This document shows positions 11,186-21,366 of a DNA stretch of 64,000 nucleotides, in pieces. Source of the DNA: an uncultured Alphaproteobacteria bacterium. GTDB taxonomy: Bacteria > Pseudomonadota > Alphaproteobacteria > HIMB59 > GCA-002718135. Under the pieces are notes generated by a model. That model worked only from the letters and a program-made list of their open reading frames with translations. It ran no database searches and was not told the DNA's origin. The translations under genes and the position numbers were made by a program. Numbering within the stretch: position 1 is the first letter of the stretch; the number at the start of each line of letters is the position of its first letter. Location of the stretch: contig CACNLM010000001.1 in assembly GCA_902621305.1 (NCBI GenBank), positions 1-64,000 on the forward strand, read 5' to 3'.

Positions 11186-11889
11186 TTATCCAATAATAAA
11201 TCTGAAGCAGTTTCTATTCTATTTTGAACTTCGTTTAATAAAACTTTTTTATCTAAACCTTCATCAATTGTCGGTAAAAATTTTATAGTAATTAATCCTT
11301 TTTCTAATATCCATGATTGTTTTGGCCAACATAAGCCTGAATTTAAAGCTACAGGAAGGATTTTTCTTTTTGTATGATTATAAATTCCAATAAAACCTGT
11401 CTTATAATCCGGTTTACTACCAGGCAGCTTTCTTGTTCCTTCGGGGAAAATAATAATTGAAGATCCAAAAGATAATTTTGATTGAACTTTTTGTAACATA
11501 TCTCTCATAGCTTTTGTTCCACCATCTCTATTAATCGCAACCATATTAGACTTGAATAAATACTGGCCAAAAATTGGTATAAAGAAAAGCTCTTTTTTAT
11601 GGACAAAAAAACAATCTTTTAAATAGTAATAGAGTGCGAGTGTCTCAAATGCGGACTGATGTTTAGACGCAATTAAGACACTTTCATTTGGAATATTTTC
11701 TAAACCTTCAATTTTATGTTTAATATTACATATAAGATTAAGAAAAACAAAAATAACACGTATCCAAAGTTTGGTTGGATATTTAAGTAAATAACTTGGT
11801 AATAAGAGAAAAGGTAAACACACAATACCCATCAACACAGTCCATATAACCAAGGAAATATAAAATATTATACTTTTTAAAATTAACAT
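11182..11889 (-). CDS. plsC: 1-acyl-sn-glycerol-3-phosphate acyltransferase
   Basis: Inner-membrane enzyme making phosphatidic acid from lysophosphatidic acid. The 235-residue protein begins with one or two membrane segments (residues about 5-60). The acyltransferase motif I is SKHQSAFET, where the usual HxxxxD is HxxxxE, a variant common in alphaproteobacteria. Motif III is FPEGTRK. Substrate binding lies between them (NRDGGTKAMRDML). It is a single gene convergent with tyrA. Confidence 0.9.
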   Translation of the reverse strand: MLILKSIIFYISLVIWTVLMGIVCLPFLLLPSYLLKYPTKLWIRVIFVFLNLICNIKHKIEGLENIPNESVLIASKHQSAFETLALYYYLKDCFFVHKKELFFIPIFGQYLFKSNMVAINRDGGTKAMRDMLQKVQSKLSFGSSIIIFPEGTRKLPGSKPDYKTGFIGIYNHTKRKILPVALNSGLCWPKQSWILEKGLITIKFLPTIDEGLDKKVLLNEVQNRIETASDLLLDN

Positions 11890-11939
11890 ACTTAATGATT
11901 TTGTTTTATATACTAGCCTGACTGATCTATATATAATTT

Positions 11940-12383
11940 ATGTTCATTGTTTGCTCTAATTGTGAATTCAAGTATTTAGTAAATTCTGCAGATCTTAAAC
12001 CAAATGGTAGAATGGTTGAATGTGCAAATTGTAATCATCAATGGTTTCAAGAATTAGATGATACTGATATTACAACATCAGTCCCATCTACAAAAAAAAA
12101 AGAATTAGATCAAAATTTAAAAAATAATAAACAAAAAGAAAAATTAGAAAAAGGTCCAGTCAGAAATTTACCAAGTACAGTTGTAAGACAAGAAAAACCA
12201 AGTGTTATTAATTCAACTATAGTAATTGCTTTAGCTATAGTTGTAATTTTAGCAATATGGATTTATCGATCTTACGGTGTAAATACTTTTATTATTATTG
12301 ATTTCTATATTAGGGAGTTTTTCTTTAATTTAAATTTGATAATTTCAGATTTAGCTAAAATTATACACAATACTTTAAATTAG
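11940..12383 (+). CDS. MJ0042-type zinc-finger single-pass membrane protein
   Basis: The 147-residue protein starts with an MJ0042/zinc-ribbon domain with two CxxC pairs (VCSNCEF and ECANCNHQW). A charged Lys-rich linker (about 45-90) follows, then one hydrophobic segment (about 92-112, TIVIALAIVVILAIWIY) and a short tail. Proteins with this layout are widespread in alphaproteobacteria next to cell-division or housekeeping genes, and their function is unknown. Its stop abuts the convergent lysA stop with no gap. Confidence 0.75.
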   Translation: MFIVCSNCEFKYLVNSADLKPNGRMVECANCNHQWFQELDDTDITTSVPSTKKKELDQNLKNNKQKEKLEKGPVRNLPSTVVRQEKPSVINSTIVIALAIVVILAIWIYRSYGVNTFIIIDFYIREFFFNLNLIISDLAKIIHNTLN

Positions 12384-13625
12384 TTACAACCAACTAGGAA
12401 TAATATCAGCTTCAATTATTTTCTCAATTTTTTCTGGAGAATAAATAATTGCATAATTATCATTGTTTACTAAAATTTCAGAGGGCAGTGGCCTAGAGTT
12501 ATAATTTGAAGACATTACTTTTCCATAAGCTCCTGTATTTTTTATAACCAGTAGATTGCCAATTTCTTGTTTAGCCAATTTAATATTTTTTAAAAAAACA
12601 TCTGAACTTTCACAAATTGGACCAGCAATAGCATAATCCATAAATTCCTCTGATTTTACATCAATCGCTAATATTTCATGATGTGCACCATACATGGCTG
12701 GACGTATCAATGTATTCATACCAGCATCAACAATTAAATAATTTATACCTCCATTATTTTTGATTGTAACAATAGAAGTAACTGTAACTCCAGCCTCAGC
12801 AATTAAATACCGACCAGGCTCAAACGATAATTCATAGTTCGTTTGCGTAAAACAATTATCAAGTTCTTCTTTTACCATCTCAATATTAAAGTCAGGATCA
12901 GAATCTTCATATTTAACATGAAAACCTCCACCCAAATCTACATGTTTGATATTAATACCTGATTCAATAAATTTATCTGCAGCCATTTTCATTTGAGAAA
13001 ACGTATTTTTATACGCCTCAATTTTACTAATTTGACTTCCAATATGACAACTAATACCAACTAAATTTAAATTTTTACAATTTTTAACTAATTTGATAAT
13101 TTTATCTAAATTTTCAAATTCAATACCAAACTTATCAGTTTTTTTTCCTGTTGAAATTTTACTTAAAGTCTCACCATCAACATCTGGATTAAGTCTAACA
13201 CCAATATCAACGATTTTATTTTTTTCATTTGCTAAATTATCAAGTAGTTTTATTTCTTCTAAAGATTCAGTATTAATTAAACGTATATTTTTATGCATAG
13301 CATAGAGTAAGTCTTGTTCAGATTTTCCAACACCTTCAAAAATTATTTTATTTGGATCGAAACCAGCTTTCAAGGCTCTTTTTAATTCACCAACTGACAC
13401 TACATCTGCTCCAATATCTAACGAATTCATTAATTTCAAAATAGCTTGATTTGAATTAGACTTAATTGAATAAAAAATATTGTTACCTAAAATTTCTTTA
13501 GTTTTATTTACTTGATTTATAATTTTCTCTTGTGAATACACATAAAAAGGTGTCTGACAAATTTTAACTAAGTCATATAAAGAAGTACCCTCAATATACG
13601 GGTCATTATTTTTATAAGTTAACAT
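12384..13625 (-). CDS. lysA: Diaminopimelate decarboxylase
   Basis: PLP enzyme making L-lysine from meso-diaminopimelate, the last lysine step. The 413-residue fold-type III protein shows the PLP lysine in YSIKSNSNQ, the HIGSQI block, GGGFHVKY, EPGRYLIAEAG and the C-terminal catalytic CESSDVF plus NTGAYG. It follows the lptM-like gene without a gap. The order argH-lptM-lysA is a conserved proteobacterial arrangement. Confidence 0.96.
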   Translation of the reverse strand: MLTYKNNDPYIEGTSLYDLVKICQTPFYVYSQEKIINQVNKTKEILGNNIFYSIKSNSNQAILKLMNSLDIGADVVSVGELKRALKAGFDPNKIIFEGVGKSEQDLLYAMHKNIRLINTESLEEIKLLDNLANEKNKIVDIGVRLNPDVDGETLSKISTGKKTDKFGIEFENLDKIIKLVKNCKNLNLVGISCHIGSQISKIEAYKNTFSQMKMAADKFIESGINIKHVDLGGGFHVKYEDSDPDFNIEMVKEELDNCFTQTNYELSFEPGRYLIAEAGVTVTSIVTIKNNGGINYLIVDAGMNTLIRPAMYGAHHEILAIDVKSEEFMDYAIAGPICESSDVFLKNIKLAKQEIGNLLVIKNTGAYGKVMSSNYNSRPLPSEILVNNDNYAIIYSPEKIEKIIEADIIPSWL

Positions 13626-13811
13626 TTATTCAGTATTTATAATAACGGATTGTTGACGTTCTTTCTCTTCTTCTAATTTCTCTAAACATGCTTCATCACA
13701 TGGATATGTAATGACGGATTTGTCTACTTGATCTTCTGGTAAACTTAAAGGACCAACTTTACCACAGCTAAAAGTAAACAACAAAAATGATAATAATATT
13801 AATCTGATCAT
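13626..13811 (-). CDS. lptM: Small LptM/YifL-type lipoprotein
   Basis: The 61-residue protein has a hydrophobic signal (residues 3-15) ending in a lipobox-like FTFSC, so Cys16 should be the lipidated residue. It is followed by GKVGPLSLP, the CGxxGPL signature of LptM/YifL. In E. coli LptM aids LptD assembly in the outer membrane. The context between argH and lysA is the classical one. Its start overlaps the argH stop by one base. The gene name rests on motif and position. Confidence 0.78.
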   Translation of the reverse strand: MIRLILLSFLLFTFSCGKVGPLSLPEDQVDKSVITYPCDEACLEKLEEEKERQQSVIINTE

Positions 13812-15193
13812 TATAAGTATTTACTTATAACAAGTTTTATCATTTTTTTAGTAATTTCAGGAGCTGTACCCCCAAAACTTGATTTTGATTTAACACTATT
13901 AGTAGCTGATAGCACTTTTTTTGCGTCAGCTGTTATATTTTTGTCAAATTTTTTTAATTCTCCAAGAGCTAATGAATCTATGTTTCTATTTTGTTTTGAA
14001 CAATAAGAAACAATCTTTCCTGTAACAACATAAGCATCTCTAAATGAATATCTAAGTTTTTGAACCAACCAATTAGCCAAATCGGTAGCAGTTGCATTTG
14101 AATTATCAATCAACTCTTTCATTCTAGTTTTGTTGAATGTAGATTTTGATAAAATTTCATTCATAACTTTTATACACAAAGAAACATTATCATATGAATT
14201 AAATGTTATTTGTTTATCGTCTTGTAAGTCTTTACTATAAGAAAGTGGCAACCCTTTAATAATATTAAGCATTGTACTTAAATTACTAATGATAATACTT
14301 GTTTTTCCTCTAACAAGTTCTGCGCCATCAGGATTTTTTTTCTGAGGCATAATTGAACTGCCAGTTGAAAGATCATCTGGTAAATTTATAAAATCAAATT
14401 GTTGATTTGACCAAAGTACTATTTCCTCTGCTATTTTTGATAAATGAACAGCAATTAATGATAGAACAAATAAAAATTCTATTACAAAGTCTCTATCAGA
14501 GACTGTATCCATTGCATTTTTTGTTGGCTCTCTGAAACCTAACTCTTTAGATGTATATTTTCTATCAATAGGAAAAGAGGTGCCTGCAAGAGCAGCTGCT
14601 CCTAATGGGTTTTCATTAAGACGATATAAACAATCTTCAAGTCTTGTTCTGTCTCTTCCAATCATTTCAACATAAGCTAAAACATGATGAGCCAATGTTA
14701 TTGGTTGAGCAATCTGTAAATGAGTGTAACCTGGCATAATTGTTTCAGTATTTTTTGTTGCAATATTAATTAAAGTTCTTTGAAATTTTTTTAGTTCACT
14801 GTCTAAAATTTTAGATTCTTTTTTAACCCATAATTTTAAATCAGTTACTACCTGATCATTTCTAGATCTTGCAGTATGAAGCTTTCCTGCAACTTTTCCA
14901 ATTTTCTTAAATAATAAACTTTCAATGTTCATATGAATATCTTCAAGTTTTTTTGAAAATACGACCTTGTTTTTTTCAATATCTCTTTCAATTGCTTTAA
15001 GTCCAGAGACTATTGCACTTTGTTCTTTTTTATTTATTATTTTTTGTTTACCTAGCATTCTAGCATGCGCTATTGACCCAGTTATATCTTCTTTATACAG
15101 ACGTTGATCGATATCTATAGACGAATTAATTGTATCTAAAATCTCACTAGGTCCTTTAGTAAAATGGACATTTCTTGAAGGATTTTTTTTCAT
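13811..15193 (-). CDS. argH: Argininosuccinate lyase
   Basis: Splits argininosuccinate to arginine and fumarate. The 460-residue protein of the fumarase/aspartase superfamily has the signature GSSIMPQKKNPD, with ARSRNDQV and GYTHLQIAQPITLAHH in the active-site region. It starts the minus-strand operon argH-lptM-lysA, divergent from the plus-strand dehydrogenase/hydratase gene across a 104-base gap. Confidence 0.96.
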   Translation of the reverse strand: MKKNPSRNVHFTKGPSEILDTINSSIDIDQRLYKEDITGSIAHARMLGKQKIINKKEQSAIVSGLKAIERDIEKNKVVFSKKLEDIHMNIESLLFKKIGKVAGKLHTARSRNDQVVTDLKLWVKKESKILDSELKKFQRTLINIATKNTETIMPGYTHLQIAQPITLAHHVLAYVEMIGRDRTRLEDCLYRLNENPLGAAALAGTSFPIDRKYTSKELGFREPTKNAMDTVSDRDFVIEFLFVLSLIAVHLSKIAEEIVLWSNQQFDFINLPDDLSTGSSIMPQKKNPDGAELVRGKTSIIISNLSTMLNIIKGLPLSYSKDLQDDKQITFNSYDNVSLCIKVMNEILSKSTFNKTRMKELIDNSNATATDLANWLVQKLRYSFRDAYVVTGKIVSYCSKQNRNIDSLALGELKKFDKNITADAKKVLSATNSVKSKSSFGGTAPEITKKMIKLVISKYL

Positions 15194-15297
15194 TTTGCGC
15201 GCCTATAAGAGATATTTATATTAATTTCCACCCTTATGCTTAAATTATTTTCATACGGCAAATTTTTCTTATATAAGCTCACCTTTATAGAACTTAC

Positions 15298-17532
15298 ATG
15301 AATATTAAAAAAGTAGTAGTAATAGGATCTGGCACTATGGGCAGTGGAATCGCAGCCCAAATAGCAAATGCTAATATTGATGTAACACTTCTAGACTTAC
15401 CCTCGAATGAGGGACCTAGAAATCAAATTACAGAAAACGCTAAAGAAAGAATTAAAAAATCACGACCTCCACTTTTAGTGGAAAACAACAAAGCAGAATT
15501 AATTAAGGTTGGAAATATTGAGGATGACTTTAATGAAGTCGCGGAAGCTGATTGGGTTGTGGAGGCTGTTGTTGAGAGAATAGATATTAAACATAACATT
15601 TATGATAAAATTCAGAGTACAAGAAAGAACAATTCTATAATTTCATCTAATACATCTACAATTCCATTAAAAATCTTATCGGCAAATATGTCAGATGAAA
15701 TGAAAAAAAATTTTTGCATAACCCATTTTTTTAACCCAGTTAGATATATGGCATTGCTCGAGATAGTAACTGAAGAAGTTAATGACATTGAAAAAATAAA
15801 TTTATTAAAACAATTTTGTGATGAAAAACTTGGTAAAGGTGTAATTATTTGTAACGACACTCCAGGATTTATTGGAAACAGAATTGGAGTTTATGCAATG
15901 CAAGTTGCTATGACTGAAGCTTTTAAAATGAAGATATCAATTGAAGAAGCTGATGCAGTATTTGGAAGACCAATGGGTATTCCAAAGACTGGAATTTTTG
16001 GTCTATACGATTTAATTGGTATCGATTTGATGGCTGATGTTTTAAAAAGTTTTATTAAAGAACTACCAAAAGAAGATCCTTTCCACGAGGTTGTCCAAGA
16101 AATTCCATTGGTCACAAAACTTATTGAAACTGGGTATACAGGAAGAAAAGGTAAGGGTGGTTTTTATAGAATGAATAAATCTGATGGTAAAAAAATTCTT
16201 GAAGCTATTAATTTAGAAACTGGCGCGTATCACCCAAGTCAGAAAATTAATTTAGGTATGGGAGATAAAATTGACATAAATAAACTCATTCAAAGAAAAG
16301 ACAAATACGGTGAATATGCAAAATCAATTCTGACAAAAGTAATTAGGTATGCTGCATATTTAATCCCTGATGTATCATCAAAATATATAGACATAGATGA
16401 TGCACTAAGATTAGGTTTTAATTGGACTGTTGGTCCTTTTGAAATGCTTTCAAATATTGATACAAAAAATTTTATTGATCAAAATACTGATATTAATTTC
16501 TTTAAAGATCTAAAGGGAGTTTTTGAATTTAATAAAAGACCTGGATATTTAGATTCAAGTATTGATAATTTAAGATCGTTAAATTTACAAAAAACTTTTG
16601 AGAACCCTTCTGCTAATATTAAAAATGCTTCATCATATCAGGTTGTTGAATTTACTACTAAGGCAAACGCTTTAGATACTGACTCTATGTTAGCTTTAAA
16701 AGAAGCTGCGCAAAATAATAAAAGCACAATTGTGATTAATGATGCAATGCAATTTTCTGCTGGTGTAAATTTAAATTATGTCATGGAATTTGCTAAAAAT
16801 AAGGAATGGTCAAAAATTGAAAAATTTATAATTGATTTCCAACAAACGTGTAAAACAATAAAATATGCAGATAAGCCTTTTATTGCTGCGCCATCAGGAC
16901 TTGCTATTGGCGGTGGTTTTGAAGTGGTATTGCATTGTGATTATAACGTTGCTCATACAAATGTTGTTCTTGGACTAGTTGAATCTTTAGTTGGACTTAT
17001 TCCTGCTGGTGGGGGGTGTAAGGAAATGCTGTGGCGTTGGTTACAAACTCCAGAAGGTAAAGAAAATTCTGAACATGCGTCTATGAAAGTTTTTGATCTC
17101 ATTGGTTATGCTATTACTGCTACCTCACCAAATGAAGCGCTTCCAAATCAATTCTTTTTAGAAAAGGATAAGGTGGTAATGAATAGAGACAGACAATTAT
17201 CAACGGCTATCGATTTATTAAACACTATAGAGGGAGGATATGAAAAACCATCTCAACCTAAATTCAATTTAGGCGGTAGTGCTGTCAGAGATAAAATGTT
17301 CGAAAAACTTGAAGCGTTATATAATGAAAATAAAATTTTAGACCACGGATTAGAAGTAGGTAAACAAATTGCTTTTGTACTTAGTGGTGGAAATACAAAT
17401 ATTGATAATGAATTAAGTGAAGATGATCTTTATATTCTTGAATTAGAAGCTTTCATGCGACTTATCCAGATGCCTAAAACTCAAGAGCGAATAAAACATA
17501 CACTTGAAACTGGAAAACCATTAGTAAATTAA
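15298..17532 (+). CDS. 3-hydroxyacyl-CoA dehydrogenase / enoyl-CoA hydratase fusion
   Basis: A two-activity beta-oxidation enzyme of 744 residues. The NAD-binding 3-hydroxyacyl-CoA dehydrogenase comes first (VVVIGSGTMGSGIA at 6-18, FFNPVRYM, NDTPGFIGNR). A crotonase-type hydratase domain follows from about 450 on (PSGLAIGGGFEVVLHCD). Both crotonase glutamates are visible, in GGGFE and LVESLVGLIPAGGG. The domain order is the reverse of FadB/FadJ but known for alphaproteobacterial enzymes. An acyl-CoA ligase follows 38 bases later, so both probably act in one pathway. Confidence 0.88.
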   Translation: MNIKKVVVIGSGTMGSGIAAQIANANIDVTLLDLPSNEGPRNQITENAKERIKKSRPPLLVENNKAELIKVGNIEDDFNEVAEADWVVEAVVERIDIKHNIYDKIQSTRKNNSIISSNTSTIPLKILSANMSDEMKKNFCITHFFNPVRYMALLEIVTEEVNDIEKINLLKQFCDEKLGKGVIICNDTPGFIGNRIGVYAMQVAMTEAFKMKISIEEADAVFGRPMGIPKTGIFGLYDLIGIDLMADVLKSFIKELPKEDPFHEVVQEIPLVTKLIETGYTGRKGKGGFYRMNKSDGKKILEAINLETGAYHPSQKINLGMGDKIDINKLIQRKDKYGEYAKSILTKVIRYAAYLIPDVSSKYIDIDDALRLGFNWTVGPFEMLSNIDTKNFIDQNTDINFFKDLKGVFEFNKRPGYLDSSIDNLRSLNLQKTFENPSANIKNASSYQVVEFTTKANALDTDSMLALKEAAQNNKSTIVINDAMQFSAGVNLNYVMEFAKNKEWSKIEKFIIDFQQTCKTIKYADKPFIAAPSGLAIGGGFEVVLHCDYNVAHTNVVLGLVESLVGLIPAGGGCKEMLWRWLQTPEGKENSEHASMKVFDLIGYAITATSPNEALPNQFFLEKDKVVMNRDRQLSTAIDLLNTIEGGYEKPSQPKFNLGGSAVRDKMFEKLEALYNENKILDHGLEVGKQIAFVLSGGNTNIDNELSEDDLYILELEAFMRLIQMPKTQERIKHTLETGKPLVN

Positions 17533-17570
17533 ATTAATTTCTTGTAGTATTTGATCCTTATAGGAGACAG

Positions 17571-19202
17571 ATGAGTAATTTTGATACAAACTTAGATAAA
17601 AATTCAGCCAATTTTGTTCCATTATCACCGTTAAGTTTTATTACTCGCGTAAAAGATATTTATCCAAACTATGACTCTTTAATTTATGGAAATAGAAGTT
17701 ACACTTGGCTTGAAACCTATAATCGATGTACCAAATTTGCTAGTGCTTTAGGAAAAAAAGGAATTACAAAAGGAAGTACCGTTTCAATTATAGCTGCAAA
17801 TACTCCAGAATTATTTGAAGCACATTATTCTATTCCAATGACTGGCGGCGTTATTAATACAATCAATACCAGACTTGATGCAGAAACAATTGCTTATATT
17901 CTAGATCATAGTGATGCAAAACTTCTAATAACTGATACTCAATTTTCACCTACAATGAAAAAAGCTTTAAAAATATATGCGAAGAATATTCCTATTATTG
18001 ACATTCATGATGATCAGGCAGTTTTTAAAGATGGTGAGGGTGAACAAATTGGAGAAATGACATATGAAGAGTTTTTACAAACGGGTGATGACAATTATAA
18101 TTGGTCTTTACCTGAAGATGAATGGCAAGCAATATCACTAAGCTACACCTCAGGCACAACTGGTAAACCAAAAGGTGTTGTGTATCACCACCGTGGATCA
18201 TATTTAATGTCAACAGGAAGTGTTACGGCATGGAACATGCCTAATAAATTAACATTTCTTTATACCGTTCCAATGTTCCACTGTAACGGATGGGGCTATC
18301 CTTGGACAGCTGCTTTAATACACGCTAAGATTATTTGCTGCAGATATATTGTTGCAAAAGATATTTATAATTTAATAGATAAATATAAAGTAACTCATTT
18401 TGGAGGAGCTCCTATTGTTTTAAGTTTAATTGCTAACGCAGATGAGCAAGATAAAAAAGAAATAAATCATAAAGTATATGTATTAACTGCTGGAGCTCCA
18501 CCAACGAGTGCAATTCTTGAAAAGATGGATAACTTAGGTTTTGAAGTTATGCATGTATATGGTTTAACTGAAACATATGGCCATATTCTTCAATGCGCTT
18601 GGAATGAAGAATGGGAATCACAATCAAAATCTGAAAAAGCTGATATTAAAGCAAGACAAGGTGTTCGTTATCCAAATACTGAAGAAGTTTGTGTCGCAGA
18701 TCCAGAGACCTATGAAAAAGTTCCAATGGATGGAGAAACTATGGGAGAGATTTTAATTCGAGGAAATGTTGTAATGAAAGGATATTACAAAAATAAAGAG
18801 GCAACTGAATCATCTATGAAAAAAGGATGGTTTCACTCTGGTGATTTAGCTGTTGTCTATCCTGATGGATATATTCAAATAAAAGACAGATCGAAAGATA
18901 TTATAATTTCTGGTGGAGAAAATATTTCATCTGTGGAAGTGGAAAATGTTGTTGCAAAACATCCAGCTGTTTCCTTAGTTGCAGTAGTCGCCAAACCAGA
19001 TGAGAAGTGGGGTGAAACACCTTGTGCTTTTGTAGAATTAGCACCTGGCAAAAAAGCCACAGAAGAGGATATAATTCAGTTTTGCAAAGAAAATATGGCT
19101 GGATTTAAAAGACCAAAGCATGTAATCTTTGGTGAATTACCAAAAACTTCAACTGGGAAGATACAAAAGTTTGAATTAAGAACAAAAGCAAAGGAGTTAT
19201 AA
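17571..19202 (+). CDS. Acyl-CoA synthetase (AMP-forming, DmdB/AlkK-like)
   Basis: Activates a carboxylic acid to its CoA thioester with ATP. The 543-residue ANL-superfamily protein has the P-loop-like SYTSGTTGKPKGVVYHHRG, VYGLTETYG, the hinge region GWFHSGDLAVVYPDGYIQIKDR and the C-terminal catalytic lysine in KTSTGKIQKFELR. The MFHCNGWGYPW block is typical of the clade with medium-chain and methylmercaptopropionate (DmdB) ligases, so DMSP-derived substrates are possible but unproven. A GGAG ribosome site precedes the start. The stop overlaps the next ATG. Confidence 0.88.
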   Translation: MSNFDTNLDKNSANFVPLSPLSFITRVKDIYPNYDSLIYGNRSYTWLETYNRCTKFASALGKKGITKGSTVSIIAANTPELFEAHYSIPMTGGVINTINTRLDAETIAYILDHSDAKLLITDTQFSPTMKKALKIYAKNIPIIDIHDDQAVFKDGEGEQIGEMTYEEFLQTGDDNYNWSLPEDEWQAISLSYTSGTTGKPKGVVYHHRGSYLMSTGSVTAWNMPNKLTFLYTVPMFHCNGWGYPWTAALIHAKIICCRYIVAKDIYNLIDKYKVTHFGGAPIVLSLIANADEQDKKEINHKVYVLTAGAPPTSAILEKMDNLGFEVMHVYGLTETYGHILQCAWNEEWESQSKSEKADIKARQGVRYPNTEEVCVADPETYEKVPMDGETMGEILIRGNVVMKGYYKNKEATESSMKKGWFHSGDLAVVYPDGYIQIKDRSKDIIISGGENISSVEVENVVAKHPAVSLVAVVAKPDEKWGETPCAFVELAPGKKATEEDIIQFCKENMAGFKRPKHVIFGELPKTSTGKIQKFELRTKAKEL

Positions 19203-20512
19203 TGGATCCAAAAACTTATAAATTTGACACACTAAGTCTACATGCTGGTTATCAACCAAGTAAAAACGCTGGTTCAAGACAAGTACCAATTTATCAAACA
19301 ACTTCATATATGTTTGATGATGTTGATCATGCGGCAGCACTTTTTAATTTAGAAAGAGGTGGTCATATTTATAGTCGTATGTCCAACCCGACAGTACAAG
19401 TCCTAGAAGAAAGGGTTTGTGCACTTGAAGGAGGAACAGCTGCTCTTGCTACAGCATCTGGAATGAGTGCAATATTTTTAACCATCATGACCCTTTGTAA
19501 TGCTGGTGATCACATGGTTGTTTCTTCTCAGCTTTACGGTGGAACAGTAAACTTATTTAGATTAACACTTCCAAAGTTTGGCATTAAAACAACGTTTGTA
19601 AAACCAAGAGACACAGAAGGTTTTAAAAAAGCTATTCAACCAAATACTAAAGGTATTTTTGGTGAGCTTGTTGGTAATCCAGGTAATGAATTAATGAACA
19701 TGCCTGAAGTTTCAAAAATAGCAAAAGAAGCAGGTATCCCACTGATTATTGATAGTACCTATCAAACTCCATATTTATGTAGACCTTTTGAACACGGAGC
19801 TGACCTTGTTGTACACTCATTAACTAAATGGATGAGTGGTAATGGTTCTTCTATGGCAGGTATATTAGTTGAAGGTGGAACTTTTGATTGGATGCAAAAT
19901 GATAAATTTCCTTCTATGACAGAACCCTATGAGGGCTATCATGGATTATCATTTGCAGAAGAATTTGGCCCAACAGCTTTTACAATGATGGCAAGAGCTG
20001 AGGGTATGAGAGATATGGGGCCTTGTTTAGCACCACAAAATGCATGGAATATTTTACACGGCTTAGAAACTCTCTCTCTTCGAATGGAAAAACATTGTTC
20101 TAATGCTTTGAAAATGGTTGAGTATTTATCAAATCATGAGAGTGTTGCTTGGGTTTCACATGCTAGCGCACCAGGACATCCAGACAAAGAATTAGCAGAA
20201 AAAATTCTACCTAAAGGTACGGGATCTATGATCGCGTTTGGAATTAAAGGTGGCAAGGAGGCTGGAGCTGCATTTATTAACAATGTTAAACTTGCATCTC
20301 ATTTAGCAAATGTAGGTGATGCGAGAACACTAGTCATACACCCAGCATCTGCAACGCACTCTCAAATGGATGAGGCAACTTTAAAATTTGCTGGATTATC
20401 TCATGATATGATTAGATTATCTGTTGGCTTAGAAGATTTTGAAGATATTGTAAACGATTTCGAAGATGGTTTCAGAGCAGCAAAAAAACCTCGTTTAGTT
20501 GCAAACAAATAA
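19202..20512 (+). CDS. O-acetylhomoserine sulfhydrylase-type PLP enzyme (MetY-like)
   Basis: Cys/Met-metabolism PLP enzyme of 436 residues. It shows the substrate/PLP block YSRMSNPTVQVLEERVCALEGG, SSQLYGGTVNLF, DSTYQTPYL and the PLP lysine in HSLTKWMSGNG. Length and insertions fit O-acetylhomoserine (thiol)-lyases, which make homocysteine with sulfide or methionine with methanethiol. The ATG overlaps the upstream ligase stop (TAATG). Given MetX in the same window, it may complete direct sulfhydrylation. The pairing with a DmdB-like ligase hints at methanethiol use, an inference. Confidence 0.88.
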   Translation: MDPKTYKFDTLSLHAGYQPSKNAGSRQVPIYQTTSYMFDDVDHAAALFNLERGGHIYSRMSNPTVQVLEERVCALEGGTAALATASGMSAIFLTIMTLCNAGDHMVVSSQLYGGTVNLFRLTLPKFGIKTTFVKPRDTEGFKKAIQPNTKGIFGELVGNPGNELMNMPEVSKIAKEAGIPLIIDSTYQTPYLCRPFEHGADLVVHSLTKWMSGNGSSMAGILVEGGTFDWMQNDKFPSMTEPYEGYHGLSFAEEFGPTAFTMMARAEGMRDMGPCLAPQNAWNILHGLETLSLRMEKHCSNALKMVEYLSNHESVAWVSHASAPGHPDKELAEKILPKGTGSMIAFGIKGGKEAGAAFINNVKLASHLANVGDARTLVIHPASATHSQMDEATLKFAGLSHDMIRLSVGLEDFEDIVNDFEDGFRAAKKPRLVANK

Positions 20513-21328
20513 ATGAAGTTTAAAGTTCGCGGTATTGATACGTTTGCCTCCACTGGAGGTAGACCTTTTGATAAAAATAAACCTCTCATTATATTTGTAC
20601 ACGGTAGTGGACTAAGTCACATGGTCTGGGTTTTACAAACACGCTACTTTGCATTCCGTGGATACAGCGTTTTAGCTGTTGATTTACCAGGTCACGGATT
20701 ATCTTCTGGTGAAAGTTTAAAAACTATTGAAGAAATGGGAAACTGGGTTGGCGATGTAATTGGAGCAGTTGGATGTAAAGAAGCATCACTAGTTGGACAT
20801 TCTCAAGGATGTCTTGTAACAATGGAATGTGTTGCACAACACCCAGAAAAAATTAAAACTTTAACTCTTATGGGTGGAGCTTCTGCAATTCCAATGAACC
20901 CTGAATTATTAAAACTAGCTGAAGAAAGTAATCCTAAGGCTGTTGATCTTATGATGGATTTTGCGCACGGTCCGGCAGGACATTTTGGTGGTCATCCTGT
21001 TCCTGGTTTATATCACTTAAATGTCGGCTCTATGATTGTCCAAAATAAAGAAATTAAAGATACTCTAGGCGTCGATTTTAGAGCATGCGATAATTATAAA
21101 AATGGACCTGAGATTGCTAAAAAATTAGATTTACCAACTCTTTCTATATTAGGTGCACAAGATAGAATGTGCCGTTTAAAAGATGGAAAAATTCTTGCTG
21201 ATTATATTAAAAACTCGGAAGTAAAGATTATTGATGATTGTGGTCACATGATGCTCCTAGAAGAAGCAGATCAAACATTAGAAATTCTAAAGAAATTTAT
21301 AGCCGAACACTATCCTTTACCCAGTTAG
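20513..21328 (+). CDS. Alpha/beta hydrolase
   Basis: A 271-residue alpha/beta-hydrolase-fold protein. The oxyanion-hole motif is HGSGLSHMVW, the nucleophile elbow GHSQGC, an acid in LGAQDRM and the histidine in DDCGHMMLLEE, so the triad is intact. No signal peptide is visible, so it should be cytoplasmic. It follows the MetY-like gene with no gap, as the last gene of the four-gene plus-strand block. The substrate is unknown; a thioesterase or esterase role in the same pathway is plausible. Confidence 0.82.
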   Translation: MKFKVRGIDTFASTGGRPFDKNKPLIIFVHGSGLSHMVWVLQTRYFAFRGYSVLAVDLPGHGLSSGESLKTIEEMGNWVGDVIGAVGCKEASLVGHSQGCLVTMECVAQHPEKIKTLTLMGGASAIPMNPELLKLAEESNPKAVDLMMDFAHGPAGHFGGHPVPGLYHLNVGSMIVQNKEIKDTLGVDFRACDNYKNGPEIAKKLDLPTLSILGAQDRMCRLKDGKILADYIKNSEVKIIDDCGHMMLLEEADQTLEILKKFIAEHYPLPS

Positions 21329-21366
21329 TAAATTTTAAAAATTTTTAGTTATTAATATTTCTGCTA

